A stretch of 64,000 bases of DNA from assembly GCA_963831645.1 (NCBI GenBank), contig CAWHQZ010000026.1:24904-88903 (forward strand). Direction: 5' to 3'. The notes beneath the pieces are model-generated. The model saw only the letters and a program-made list of their open reading frames with translations. It did no database searches and was not told where the DNA came from. This DNA comes from CAWHQZ01 sp963831645. GTDB taxonomy: Bacteria > Pseudomonadota > Alphaproteobacteria > Rhizobiales > Aestuariivirgaceae. Positions 1 to 8,507 of the stretch are shown piece after piece; positions within the stretch are counted from its first letter, which is position 1, and each line of letters begins with the position of its first letter. Made by a program: the position numbers and the translations under genes.

Positions 1-186
1 ATCCTCAATGCCTTCGAGCAGGTGCGCAATTCGCTGCAGTACCTGGTCAATTCGTGGACCACGATCGTGGAGCTGATTTCGATCTATAAGCGCCTCAGGG
101 CGTTCGAGGCTGCGATCAAGGGCGAGGCGCTCCCGAGCATCGACAGACTGCCCGAGCGGCTGGCGCCGGAAACAGGCACGTCGTAG
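1..186 (+). CDS. SbmA/BacA-like peptide transporter, C-terminal fragment
   Basis: The frame is open from the window edge and ends at TAG 184-186, so only the last 61 codons are present. The segment QYLVNSWTTIVELISIYKRL followed by RAFEAAI resembles the C-terminus of SbmA/BacA-type inner-membrane proteins, which take up peptides and, in rhizobia, matter for symbiosis and for very-long-chain fatty-acid lipid A. The family match is from memory of the conserved ending. The related ABC transporters of this superfamily share part of this motif, so an SbmA-like ABC protein is an alternative. The transmembrane part lies outside the window. Confidence 0.65.
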   Translation: MLNAFEQVRNSLQYLVNSWTTIVELISIYKRLRAFEAAIKGEALPSIDRLPERLAPETGTS

Positions 187-214
187 ACGGGCCGGCAGGA
201 ACGCATCGGAAGGC

Positions 215-1075
215 CTACTGTCGGTCGAGGCGGTAGAAGCGAACAGCGTTGTCTCGGAACAGCCGGTGCTTCTCATCGCTGCTCACGCCGGTAACCACCC
301 AATCGACGATTTCGACCCATTGCGGATACGTTCCGGCAAGCTCCATGACATGCCAGTCGCCGCCAAACATGATGCGGTCGAAGCCAAAGGTTTCGATCGC
401 GTGGGCGATGTAGGGCTTGAGCTGCTCGCGCGTCCATGCTCGGTGATCGGCCTCGGTCATCACGCCGGAGATCTTGCAATGGACATTCGGCATGCCAGCA
501 AGCTCGCTCAGATGCTCTCGCCAGGGGTCCAGCAGACCGGCCTTGATCCCGGGCTTGCCGATATGGTCGAGGACGAAGCGGACCTCCGGGCACTGCCGGA
601 CCATTCTGATCACGTTCGGCATCTGGTGATGGTAGATGCAGATCTCGAAGGCGAGATCATGGGGCGCCAGCAGTTTCAGGCCGGCGATGAAGCCGGGACG
701 AATACAGAATTCGGGATCGGGCTGGTTCTGGATCAAGCGCCTGATGGCGCGCAGGACCTTGTGCCGGCGAAGTTTTTCAAGCTCGGGCCCGATCGCCTCG
801 CCGCGCTCGAGCGGCAGGGCCGCGACCATGCCGGCGAGCTGCGGTGTGGCATCCGCCAGTCCTGAAACCCATTCCGCCTCTGCCAGGTGCTGTGGAAGGT
901 CGATGCTGACCTCGACGAACAAGAACCTGTCGATCTCTATCGGCGCTGCGGCTCTGGCAAAGTCTCCGGGGAGAACCGTGCGCTCGAGCGACGGTGCGGC
1001 CTTCATCCACGAATAGGAGAAGCGCGTCGGGTCACACAGATGCACGTGGCTGTCGACAATCGCGAAATCGGGCAT
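215..1075 (-). CDS. Amidohydrolase-family (COG3618) lactonase-like hydrolase
   Basis: A 286-residue protein with a metal-dependent hydrolase TIM barrel. The N-terminal VDSHVHL carries the first two metal-binding histidines, FVLDHIGKPG lies in the middle, and FGGDWHV near the end supplies the late aspartate. Length and motifs fit the Amidohydro_2 / COG3618 group, which includes 2-pyrone-4,6-dicarboxylate hydrolase and sugar-lactone hydrolases. The substrate cannot be read from the sequence. It is transcribed away from cbpA, with about 118 bp between the two starts. No operon partner is visible. A cytoplasmic enzyme is expected, since there is no signal peptide. Confidence 0.85.
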   Translation of the reverse strand: MPDFAIVDSHVHLCDPTRFSYSWMKAAPSLERTVLPGDFARAAAPIEIDRFLFVEVSIDLPQHLAEAEWVSGLADATPQLAGMVAALPLERGEAIGPELEKLRRHKVLRAIRRLIQNQPDPEFCIRPGFIAGLKLLAPHDLAFEICIYHHQMPNVIRMVRQCPEVRFVLDHIGKPGIKAGLLDPWREHLSELAGMPNVHCKISGVMTEADHRAWTREQLKPYIAHAIETFGFDRIMFGGDWHVMELAGTYPQWVEIVDWVVTGVSSDEKHRLFRDNAVRFYRLDRQ

Positions 1076-1193
1076 ACTGGCGCCTTTCTACCGCCTGCTT
1101 CGGGACAAAGGAATGCCGCTGGCGATTCAATGACAAGGCGGAAGAGCGCATCTTTCGCCGCAGGAGGCACTCGCCGCGACGGAGCCCGGCCCG

Positions 1194-2126
1194 ATGGAGT
1201 ACAAGGACTACTACAAGATTCTCGGCGTCGAGCGCGATGCAGCGGCCGATCAGATCAAGAGCGCCTATCGCAAGCTCGCTCGCCAGTTCCACCCGGACAT
1301 CAACAAGGACAAAGGTGCGGAGGAGCGTTTCAAGGAGATATCGGAAGCGCATGAAGTGCTAAAGGACCCGGAGAAGCGGGCGGCTTACGACCAGCTCGGC
1401 AAGGGCTTCAGGCCGGGCGAAGATTTCCGTCCGTCACCCGGCTGGGATGCCGGCTTCGAATTCAGCGGCGAGGAACGGCCGGGCGCGGGCGATTTCAGCG
1501 AATTTTTCGAATCGCTGTTCGGGCGGGCGCGCGGGCGTTCGGCGGCAGGCGAGTTCCGGGCGCGCGGCCAGGACCATCATGCACGGATCATGATCGACCT
1601 CGAAGATGCCTATCGCGGAGCGCCGCGCTCGATTTCGCTGCGGGCAGCCGAACTCGGTGAAGATGGCCAGGTGCATTTGCGCGAGCGCCAGGTGAACGTC
1701 TCCATTCCGAAGGGAGTGCGCCAGGGCCAGTTCATCCGGCTGGCCGGCCAGGCGAGCCCGGGCATCGGCGGCGGCCCCGCCGGCGATCTCTTTCTCGAGG
1801 TCGAGTTCAATCCCCATTCGCTCTACCGTGTCGACGGCAAAGATGTGTATCTCGATCTCCCCGTGGCGCCGTGGGAGGCTGCATTGGGCGGCAAGGTGAA
1901 GGCTCCGACGCCCTCGGGCGTGGTCAGCGTGACCATACCGGCAGGCTCCGGGCAGGGCTATAAACTGCGCCTCAGGGGGCGCGGTATCCCGGCGCGCGAG
2001 CCGGGCGATCTCTACATCGTTCTACAGATCGCGCTCCCCTCTTCGGCCAGTCCGGAGGCGCAGCGCATCTACAGGGAAATGCAGCAGAAGCTCGCATTCA
2101 ATCCGCGTCAGCACATGGGAGTTTGA
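1194..2126 (+). CDS. cbpA: DnaJ-class co-chaperone, CbpA type
   Basis: A 310-residue J-domain protein. Residues 1-70 form the J domain (DYYKILGVERDA, with the HPD tripeptide at about 33-35 that stimulates DnaK ATPase). A Gly/Phe-rich linker follows, then a DnaJ C-terminal substrate-binding region (LEDAYRGAPRSI, VSIPKGVRQGQFIRLAGQ). The four zinc-finger CxxCxGxG repeats of true DnaJ are absent, as in CbpA (curved-DNA-binding protein). The next gene encodes a CbpM-like modulator, which is the usual partner and supports the call. The start is set by the canonical N-terminus; alternative starts upstream would add non-homologous sequence. Confidence 0.9.
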   Translation: MEYKDYYKILGVERDAAADQIKSAYRKLARQFHPDINKDKGAEERFKEISEAHEVLKDPEKRAAYDQLGKGFRPGEDFRPSPGWDAGFEFSGEERPGAGDFSEFFESLFGRARGRSAAGEFRARGQDHHARIMIDLEDAYRGAPRSISLRAAELGEDGQVHLRERQVNVSIPKGVRQGQFIRLAGQASPGIGGGPAGDLFLEVEFNPHSLYRVDGKDVYLDLPVAPWEAALGGKVKAPTPSGVVSVTIPAGSGQGYKLRLRGRGIPAREPGDLYIVLQIALPSSASPEAQRIYREMQQKLAFNPRQHMGV

Positions 2127-2187
2127 CCGTCATGGCCGCCCCACCCCCGAGTACATCACTGGTGTCATCGTCGACGAAGCAACCGAG

Positions 2188-2439
2188 ATGACGATCGATG
2201 ATGTGGCGCGGTTCTGCTCGGTGCGGCGGGAGAAAATCTTCGAGCTGGTTGCCGAAGGTATTGTTCCGGCAGGAGGTCCCGCACCGGAGGATTGGCGCTT
2301 CAGCGGCCAGGCGCTGGCGCGCGCCGGCAAGGCGATTCGACTGGAGGTCGACCTGGAGATCAATCTCGGCGCCGTGGCCCTGATCCTCGACCTCCTTGAT
2401 GAGATCGAGGCGCTCCGCCGCGGACGGAGTCCCCGTTAG
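2188..2439 (+). CDS. CbpM-like chaperone modulator (MerR-like fold)
   Basis: An 83-residue protein, MTIDDVARFCSVRREKIFEL onwards, with a MerR-like winged-helix start (TIDDVARFCSV) and a C-terminal helix rich in Leu, Asp and Glu (ALILDLLDEIEALRR). CbpM-type proteins bind the J domain of CbpA and dampen it. The gene sits 61 bp after cbpA in the same direction. The frame is open upstream through about 2101 and encodes the plausible coding stretch EYITGVIVDEATE just before the chosen ATG, but no ATG, GTG or TTG is available there. The true N-terminus may therefore be longer, with an indel or an unusual start. Confidence 0.7.
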   Translation: MTIDDVARFCSVRREKIFELVAEGIVPAGGPAPEDWRFSGQALARAGKAIRLEVDLEINLGAVALILDLLDEIEALRRGRSPR

Positions 2440-2528
2440 TGCATTTTCCGGCGCAGTAGAACTGGAAGGTAGCGTCATTCGAACAAACTATGCTCTAATG
2501 CAGTAGCTCGAAGCGGAAGGAGTAATGC

Positions 2529-2873
2529 ATGGCCAACCCTCAAGATAAAAATCGCAATCTGGTCCTCTGGGCAGTCGCCGCGATCATCGTTCTCGCGCTG
2601 ATAGGCTGGTGGGCAGGCTGGTTCGGCGGCGGCAAGGCCCCTGTGGCCGAAACGCCGGCACCGGCGACCACGACCGAACAACCTGCCTCCGGCGGAACCA
2701 GCACGACCACGACCGAACCGGCCACGGGCAGCGGCACGAGCACGACCACGACCGAGCCTGCGGCGGGCGGCACGGGCACGACCACGACCGAGCCTGCGGC
2801 GGGCGGCACGGGCACGACCACGACCGAGCCTGCGGCGGGTGGCGGCACGGGCACGACCACGACCCAACCGTAA
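2529..2873 (+). CDS. Small membrane-anchored protein with Thr/Pro-rich repeats
   Basis: A 114-residue protein. Residues 1-11 are hydrophilic (MANPQDKNRN), residues about 12-30 form one transmembrane helix (LVLWAVAAIIVLALIGWWAG), and the remaining 80 residues are low complexity, built from repeats of TTTTEPA joined by G/S linkers. The layout predicts an N-in anchor with a disordered periplasmic tail. A good Shine-Dalgarno (GGAAGGAG) precedes the ATG and a strong terminator follows, so it is probably expressed alone. Similar short proteins are common in Rhizobiales; no function is known to me. The repeats could change in number by slippage. Confidence 0.7.
   Translation: MANPQDKNRNLVLWAVAAIIVLALIGWWAGWFGGGKAPVAETPAPATTTEQPASGGTSTTTTEPATGSGTSTTTTEPAAGGTGTTTTEPAAGGTGTTTTEPAAGGGTGTTTTQP
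2697..2869 (+). repeat. Tandem coding repeats encoding (TTTTEPA-GG) units
   Basis: Five consecutive degenerate units of about 30-36 bp, each carrying ACGACCACGACC followed by a Glu/Gln-Pro codon pair, run to the stop codon of the small membrane protein. The third and fourth units are almost identical, which suggests recent duplication by slippage. All units keep the reading frame. Confidence 0.8.
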
Positions 2874-2896
2874 CCGATCGTCCAAATCGAAGTCTC

Positions 2897-2936
2897 GCCG
2901 GCGCCTCGGTATCCCTGAGGCGCCGGTTCGGTTTTG
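2897..2936 (+). terminator. Rho-independent-type terminator after the Thr-rich protein
   Basis: A perfect 10-bp stem (CCGGCGCCTC at 2898-2907 pairing with GAGGCGCCGG at 2917-2926) with a 9-nt loop is followed by TTCGGTTTT. It lies 24 bp after the stop codon at 2873 and before the permease gene. The T tract is interrupted but the stem is strong. Confidence 0.75.
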
Positions 2937-3050
2937 GCGCATGCCAAACGGCTTGCGGCCCAACCGATTAGATGCTGGAAACATACGCCTGTCGCCGGCG
3001 GGCGCACTTTGCCGGAACGTGCGCAATCGAAACGAATATCAACGGACGCG

Positions 3051-3977
3051 ATGTTGTCACTGGCGTACGCCCTCCAACAAATCAGCAATGCCCTCGTCGT
3101 GGGCTCGTTCTATAGCTTGCTTGCCGTTTCCTATGCCCTCGTGCACGGCCTCACCAACCGCATCGTCCTGTCGTTCGGCGACATGGCGATGTTTGCTGCC
3201 TTCTGTGCGGCCTATGGGGCGCTCATCGCCTTCTCGCTGGGTGTTGAAGCGGGAGCCGCGATGATCATCGCCATGGCGGCGGCGGCGGTGTGTTCGGCGG
3301 CCCTCGGTCGCTTCGCCTATGGCAGCGTGTTCGCGCCCCTGCTGGGGGTGAGGAGCCAGGCATTGCTCATTGCCTCGGCGAGCCTGGGCCTGGTGATCCA
3401 GGAAGTCATGCGCCTGCAATCGCGCGGGCGCGAGCAGTGGCTCGAGCCAATTCTGAATTCGCCATTGCTCGAAATGTCCGACGGCGGTTTTGCCCTTCGG
3501 GTCACGACCATCCAGGCACTCATCGTAGCCGTTACCTTTTTCCTCATTGCCTGCCTGTTCGGCGTGCTGCGCCTGACGCGGCTGGGGCGGCTGTGGCGCG
3601 CCTGCTCGCAGGACCGGGCATTGTCCGTGCTGCTTGGCGTTGACGTGCAACTGGTGACAGCGACGGCGTTCGTGCTGGCGGCGGTGTTCGCCGGCGCCGC
3701 CGGTTTCACGCTCGCCATCTACTACGGCGGAGTCAGCTTCAGCATGGGTCTCATGCTCGGCCTCAAAGCCCTGTTCGCTTCGATGATCGGCGGTTTTGGC
3801 ACCATCGCCGGTGCGGTCGCCGGTGCGTTCGTGCTGGCGGCGCTGGAAACCGCGTGGACGACCTTCTTCAACATCGGCTATCGGGACGTGGCGGTGTTCG
3901 GGCTCGTTCTCGTGCTGCTGACCGTGCGCCCGGAGGGCCTGCTCGGCGTGACACTCAGATCGGACAGCGATCGATGA
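3051..3977 (+). CDS. Branched-chain amino-acid-type ABC permease (LivH family)
   Basis: A 308-residue polytopic protein with 8-9 hydrophobic segments and the LivH-type motif region ending FASMIGGFGTIAGAVAGAF. It belongs to the BPD_transp_2 family, which forms the inner-membrane channel for hydrophobic amino-acid or amide uptake. I chose the ATG at 3051 because translation from the longer open frame upstream is not hydrophobic. No ATPase, LivM or binding protein lies nearby. It either serves a transporter encoded elsewhere or is an orphan. Its stop overlaps the next gene's start (ATGA), so the two are translationally coupled. Confidence 0.85.
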   Translation: MLSLAYALQQISNALVVGSFYSLLAVSYALVHGLTNRIVLSFGDMAMFAAFCAAYGALIAFSLGVEAGAAMIIAMAAAAVCSAALGRFAYGSVFAPLLGVRSQALLIASASLGLVIQEVMRLQSRGREQWLEPILNSPLLEMSDGGFALRVTTIQALIVAVTFFLIACLFGVLRLTRLGRLWRACSQDRALSVLLGVDVQLVTATAFVLAAVFAGAAGFTLAIYYGGVSFSMGLMLGLKALFASMIGGFGTIAGAVAGAFVLAALETAWTTFFNIGYRDVAVFGLVLVLLTVRPEGLLGVTLRSDSDR

Positions 3978-4453
3978 AGTGGTCCGTATCGGTCATTGCC
4001 CTTGGTCTTCTGCTCGCCGGCTGCGGGGATGACAGCGGCGAGCCGTACCTGACGGTCGCCGGCGGCGGGTTCATCTTCAACTACCGGATCGCAGAATCCT
4101 ACTACGGCATCGTCGTCAAGGCGGAGCGGCAGTTGCCGAAGGGCTCGCTGCTGGTCGCTGAATTCGAGGATCCCGCGGGAGGACCGCCGATCACCCTGCG
4201 CGAGCCTGTGATCGAGGGCAGGCTGCGCTATTCGTTTCGCTCGCCGCCGGTCAGGGGCATCCAGAAGGATGTGCCGTACAAGGTAACGGTCGTGCTGAAG
4301 GAAAGTGAAGCCGGCAAAGAGCTGGAACGTCTCGAGCGCGTCTACCGCAGCCAGGTCGACCAGTCGATCATGCCGGAGAAGCCGCTGGTGCTCGGGCCGG
4401 GGTATCAGATCAATCCGGAAAACGACATCACCAAACCTGCGGCGCCGCAGTAG
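3974..4453 (+). CDS. Putative lipoprotein coupled to the LivH-type permease
   Basis: A 159-residue protein with a type II signal peptide: basic start MKW, hydrophobic core, then lipobox LLAGC with Cys at residue 17, so a lipid-anchored envelope protein is predicted. The mature part has alternating hydrophobic residues typical of a beta sandwich (GGGFIFNYRIAESYYGIVV). I do not recognise a family. The ATG overlaps the TGA of the permease gene by the ATGA arrangement, which implies joint expression. A role as accessory or ligand-capturing factor for that permease is only inference from coupling. Confidence 0.7.
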   Translation: MKWSVSVIALGLLLAGCGDDSGEPYLTVAGGGFIFNYRIAESYYGIVVKAERQLPKGSLLVAEFEDPAGGPPITLREPVIEGRLRYSFRSPPVRGIQKDVPYKVTVVLKESEAGKELERLERVYRSQVDQSIMPEKPLVLGPGYQINPENDITKPAAPQ

Positions 4454-4457
4454 CGCA

Positions 4458-5279
4458 TCAGATGAAGCGAATTCGAGCCCCGGTAAGCGGAGTTCCCAGC
4501 AACTGCGTCGACCAGACCTCGCCGGCAGCGACCGGAAAGGCGCGGGTGAGCGTCCCGGTGGTCACGATCTCGCCGGCGGCGAGCGGCGAATTGACCGGGT
4601 CGGCCGCGAGCAGGTCGATCAGATGCCGCAATGCCGAGACCGGCCCATCGAGCACGTTGGACGCGCGACCGCGATCGACAAAAGTCCCGTTGCGGTACAG
4701 ATCGATCTCGAGAGTTGAAAGCTCACGCTCCCACTCCGCGCGGCGGGGCGCCACCGGATGGCGAATTCCTACCAGCAGCGCGCCGTGCAGGCCGCAGGCT
4801 GCGACGGTATCGGTGGCCTGGAACTTCCAGCCGGGAAAGGCCGATTGCACGATCTCGAAACCATGGGCGACCCATTCGATGCAACCCAGCAACGAGTGGT
4901 CGTCCATGCCGCGAACGGGAGCTGTCGCCAGCCCGAACATGATTTCCGGCTCGATGCGCGGCTCAGCGAGTCTTGCCAGTGAAAAACCGTCGCCGGTGTC
5001 GGCGATGTCATGAACGGTTCGGTCGTACACATGGCCCCAGATCGGCGCATGGACATCGTATTCCGCCCAGATCGTCCGGTTGGTGAAGCCGATCTTGCGT
5101 CCGACCGGCCGTTCGCCCGAAGTCTCGCGCTTGCGGCGAACGGCGTCAGTGACGCGGTAGGCATCTTCCATCTGCAAGCCGGGATAGCGACCGGAGAACG
5201 GTGCAATCTGGCGGCCGCTGCGCACGACGGCGAACGCCTCGGCGGCGATGCTGTCCACTTCCATTTGCCCAATGCTCAT
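4458..5279 (-). CDS. 2-keto-4-pentenoate hydratase-like (FAH superfamily) protein
   Basis: About 273 residues from MSIGQMEVDS. The motifs VGRKIGFTN, EPEIMFGLA and the glycine-rich end AGEIVTTGTLTRAFPV fit the MhpD / 2-oxopent-4-enoate hydratase branch of the fumarylacetoacetate hydrolase superfamily, which uses a Glu-bound divalent metal. These enzymes act in meta-cleavage of aromatics, but no other pathway gene is present, so the substrate is open. The frame also has an ATG at 5324, which would overlap the start of phrB on the other strand. I prefer 5279 because the extra 15 residues do not look like the family. Confidence 0.75.
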   Translation of the reverse strand: MSIGQMEVDSIAAEAFAVVRSGRQIAPFSGRYPGLQMEDAYRVTDAVRRKRETSGERPVGRKIGFTNRTIWAEYDVHAPIWGHVYDRTVHDIADTGDGFSLARLAEPRIEPEIMFGLATAPVRGMDDHSLLGCIEWVAHGFEIVQSAFPGWKFQATDTVAACGLHGALLVGIRHPVAPRRAEWERELSTLEIDLYRNGTFVDRGRASNVLDGPVSALRHLIDLLAADPVNSPLAAGEIVTTGTLTRAFPVAAGEVWSTQLLGTPLTGARIRFI

Positions 5280-5314
5280 TCCATTCACGCCCGCGTTCGC
5301 CCCCAGGATAGCAG

Positions 5315-6757
5315 ATGACAGCACCGGTCATCATGTGGTTCCGGCAGGATTTGCGGATTGCCGACCACCAGGCGCTGCGAAGTGCGGCTGCGGCGGGCCC
5401 TCTTCTCTGCCTGTTCGTGCTCGATGACGTGACGCCGTGTGAATGGCGGTTGGGCGGGGCCAGCCGGTGGTGGCTGCACCATAGCCTCAACAGTCTGTCT
5501 GCGGATCTGGGCAAGCTCGGGCTCAAACTCACCTTGCGCCGTGGACGGAGCGACGCCGTGATCGATGAGATTTGCCGCGAGGTGGGCGCCAAAGCCATCT
5601 ACTTCAGCCGTGATTATTCGCCATGGGCCGGGGATCTTGAAAGGCGCGTGAAAAGGAACGCCGATGCCCAAGGCGTCCAATGCCACCGCCACGGTGGCTA
5701 CCTGTTGCACGAGCCCGAGATGGTGCGGACCGGCGGTGGCGGCGTCTATCAAGTGTATACCGCCTTCGCCCGGGCCTGCCGCGCCCTCGGCGACCCCCGA
5801 CCGCCGGTGGGAGAGCCGGCTGCCGCATCCGGATGGGCGGGGACAACGGCCAGCGATCGGGCGGAGGATTGGGCACTCCTGCCGCTGAAGCCCGACTGGG
5901 CAAGCCGTTTCGGCGAAATCTGGAACCCGGGCGAGGCAGGCGCGCAAGCCCGGCTGCATGCCTTCGTGGAGGGTGCGCTCGCCGGCTACGCCGACGGCCG
6001 CGACCACCCCTGGATCGATACGACCTCGAGGCTTTCTCCTCATCTCCACTGGGGCGAGGTTTCGCCGATCCAGTGCTGGAACGCCGTAAGGAACGCCATG
6101 GCGGCTGCGGGTGGCCGGATCGACGGGCCGGGGGACAAGTTTCTCGATGAAATCCTGTGGCGCGAGTTCTGCCACCACCTGCTCCACCATGCACCGGAAC
6201 TGCCGAGAGAGCCGTTCCGGGCGGACTTCGCGAAGTTCCCCTGGCGCGCCGACGGTGAGGGGCTTGCCGCCTGGCAGCAGGGTCGTACCGGCTATCCGAT
6301 CGTCGATGCCGGAATGCGTGAGTTGTGGATAACCGGGTACATGCACAACCGGGTGCGCATGATTACCGCCTCCTTCCTCACAAAACACCTTCTGGTGAGC
6401 TGGCTCGAGGGCGAACGGTGGTTCTGGGACACGCTCGTCGATGCGGATATCGCCAACAACACGATGAATTGGCAGTGGGTTGCCGGATGCGGCGCCGACG
6501 CGGCCCCGTATTTCCGCATTTTCAACCCGGTCCTGCAGGGTCGGAAATTTGATCCCCGGGGTGAATACACGAAACGCTGGATTCCTGAGCTCGAGTCAAT
6601 GCCGGAGGAATATCTTCACCAGCCGTGGCTGGCGCCTGAGCAGGCGCTTAAGCAGGCGGGGCTGACGTTGGGCAGTATGTATCCAGCGCCCATCGTTGAG
6701 CACGGCGCGGCGCGAAACCGTGCGCTCTCAGCCCTCAAGCAAGTGGGTCGCCGCTGA
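5315..6757 (+). CDS. phrB: Deoxyribodipyrimidine photo-lyase
   Basis: A 480-residue class I CPD photolyase. The N-terminal Rossmann domain (MWFRQDLRIADHQALRSA) binds the antenna chromophore. The C-terminal FAD domain shows TSRLSPHLHWGEVSP, GYPIVDAGMRELWITGYMHN and the WQWVAGCGADAAPYFRIFNP segment, which carries flavin and lesion contacts. The enzyme splits UV-induced pyrimidine dimers with blue light. The length is normal for the family. It is transcribed alone, divergent from the hydratase gene with a very short intergenic gap. Confidence 0.95.
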   Translation: MTAPVIMWFRQDLRIADHQALRSAAAAGPLLCLFVLDDVTPCEWRLGGASRWWLHHSLNSLSADLGKLGLKLTLRRGRSDAVIDEICREVGAKAIYFSRDYSPWAGDLERRVKRNADAQGVQCHRHGGYLLHEPEMVRTGGGGVYQVYTAFARACRALGDPRPPVGEPAAASGWAGTTASDRAEDWALLPLKPDWASRFGEIWNPGEAGAQARLHAFVEGALAGYADGRDHPWIDTTSRLSPHLHWGEVSPIQCWNAVRNAMAAAGGRIDGPGDKFLDEILWREFCHHLLHHAPELPREPFRADFAKFPWRADGEGLAAWQQGRTGYPIVDAGMRELWITGYMHNRVRMITASFLTKHLLVSWLEGERWFWDTLVDADIANNTMNWQWVAGCGADAAPYFRIFNPVLQGRKFDPRGEYTKRWIPELESMPEEYLHQPWLAPEQALKQAGLTLGSMYPAPIVEHGAARNRALSALKQVGRR

Positions 6758-6772
6758 TCCTCGCAAACCCGA

Positions 6773-8024
6773 TCAGAAGGTTTTCGCGCGCGAGCCTTCC
6801 GCTGCAGCGACCTTTCGTGCAGCGATATCCGCGGCCACCATCATGCGAGCAAGGGGTGTGCCGCGCCTCAGTTCCCGATTCACCGCGCGCAAGTGCCCGC
6901 CCCTGTCATCGAGCGGCGCACTTCCTATGTACTGAACGCGGACGTTGGCGGTGCCGCGGTCCTTGAAGCCCAAAGTCTCGGCACATTTTTCGAGACATCG
7001 ATGATACGGTCGCCGACGAACGGGCCGCGATCATTTACCCGCACGATGATGGCGCTGCCGTTGTCGAGGTTGGTGATCTTGACGTAGCTCGGAAGCGGCA
7101 GGGTGGGATGGGCGGCGGACAGATATTCCATGTCGAACCATTCGCCGTTGGCGGTCATGCGGCGGTGGAATTGGGGCCCATACCAGGACGCGAGGCCGTT
7201 GACATCATAGCCGGGCTCTTCCTTGGGAACGAACCAGCGGCCGGCGACCTTGTAAGGCGTGCCGAGTTGTTGGCGGCCGCCTCCCTTGGGCAGGATGTCT
7301 CCGCCGGCATATTTGGGACTCGGCGCCGGCTCCGGCGTTCCGAGCCGAGAAAGCCCGAGGCCGGAACCACTTTTCCTTGACCACCATGGGGTTCGGCGAG
7401 GTTGCCGACACCTTCTCCCGAACTCGGGCGGCCATGGCCATCGGTGCGGGAGCCACGGCGATCGTGCGATCCTTGAACCAGCGCTCCTTCCGATGAGGCA
7501 TCGGCGTGCGTGTCCGGCTTATCGCGGCGTGAGCGGTAGTTGCGCTGGCGCGGGCGGAACCCGCACTCGGCTCGCGGCCGGTGATATCGGTAAGGGTCGG
7601 AGTCGGATGCCTGCCATGCGGCCTTACTTCCTTCGCATCACGCGAACCGGCAGCGACGTCATGGACGCGGTCTTTGAACCAGCGTTCCTTCAAAAGTGGG
7701 AAGAAGAACAGGGTTGCGCCGGCCGTTCGACGTTCATCGCCGGAAACCGCTGGCGCCTGGAAGCCAGCGTCCTTGGGACATCGGCGAAGTGCCCGCCGCC
7801 GCTCGACGTCGCGCTGGATGGTGAAGGCCGGGGTGGCAGCCAGTGCGTGACCGCGCCGAACAGGGTCGCAGTCAGGCTCGCGCGCACACAGCTCGGTTTG
7901 GCTCCCGGGGACGGTTAACAGGGTCGTGGGCGCCATAGCGCAATGTGGGGGTGGTGGTTACAGTGGTTGTAGATGCAAGCATCAGGTACCCGGCGAAACA
8001 GGTTACTGCGGTTGATGTCATCAT
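6773..8024 (-). pseudogene. rlpA: RlpA-like septal/lytic protein, broken by frameshifts
   Basis: Three reading frames together rebuild a rare-lipoprotein-A double-psi barrel protein. An N-terminal signal-like start at 8024 follows AAGGAG; a middle section contains three KE[RK]WF[KR] motifs; then come GLASWYGPQFHRRMTANGEW, SYVKITNLDNG and VRVNDRGPFV; a short shifted tail starts GFKDRG. The last shift falls at about 6990 in a run of five A. One more A would give the family motif DVSKKCAETLGF, so a homopolymer miscall is likely. The shifts before 7300 are less certain and the middle section is poorly conserved. RlpA cleaves denuded glycan at the septum. Confidence 0.7.
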
Positions 8025-8507
8025 GGCTCGATAACTCCTTACCGTCTTGGGTAGGATGTGACGGAAGGAGTTGACGAAGCGTTCAGAACTCTCGCGGCAA
8101 CTCTTTGAATCTGAACGGTATTTTTACCCTAACAAACCGACTCCCGACTGTGCGGGATTGAACTCAGGGTAGAGGCGGAAATCGCGGGATTGCTGGCTTT
8201 CCCGGAAGCTCTGTGTACGCCACCATGGGGAGCGAACCCCTGAAGGCAGGACTGGTTCCCTTTCTTGGTAAAACTTTGTTAACCCTGCCCAACTTTTCTC
8301 GAGGCCCGATTTAGGCAGAAATGTGGCGGTCGTCCGAGGCGTAAGGACCCCCGGGAATGGGCGCTCGTTTCGGATCGCGAATGACTGTCATCCCTTGTTC
8401 CCGTAGGTGACCGCGTCGACAGGTTGTCATCACATTCGCTCTATGGAATCGTTGAGCGATGCGGTCCATTGGTGGTGTACGGGAAGTCCGCGGGATGGCT
8501 GTGACAA
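8025..8507. other. Intergenic region between rlpA and ligD
   Basis: About 480 bp between divergent genes. It should hold both promoters. I find no convincing -35/-10 pair, tRNA or conserved RNA fold; the short open frames in it have no coding character. Confidence 0.4.

Noticed and set aside
2934..3050. N-terminal extension of the LivH-type permease
   Set aside because: The extension is polar and overlaps the terminator region; the hydrophobic core starts right after ATG 3051.
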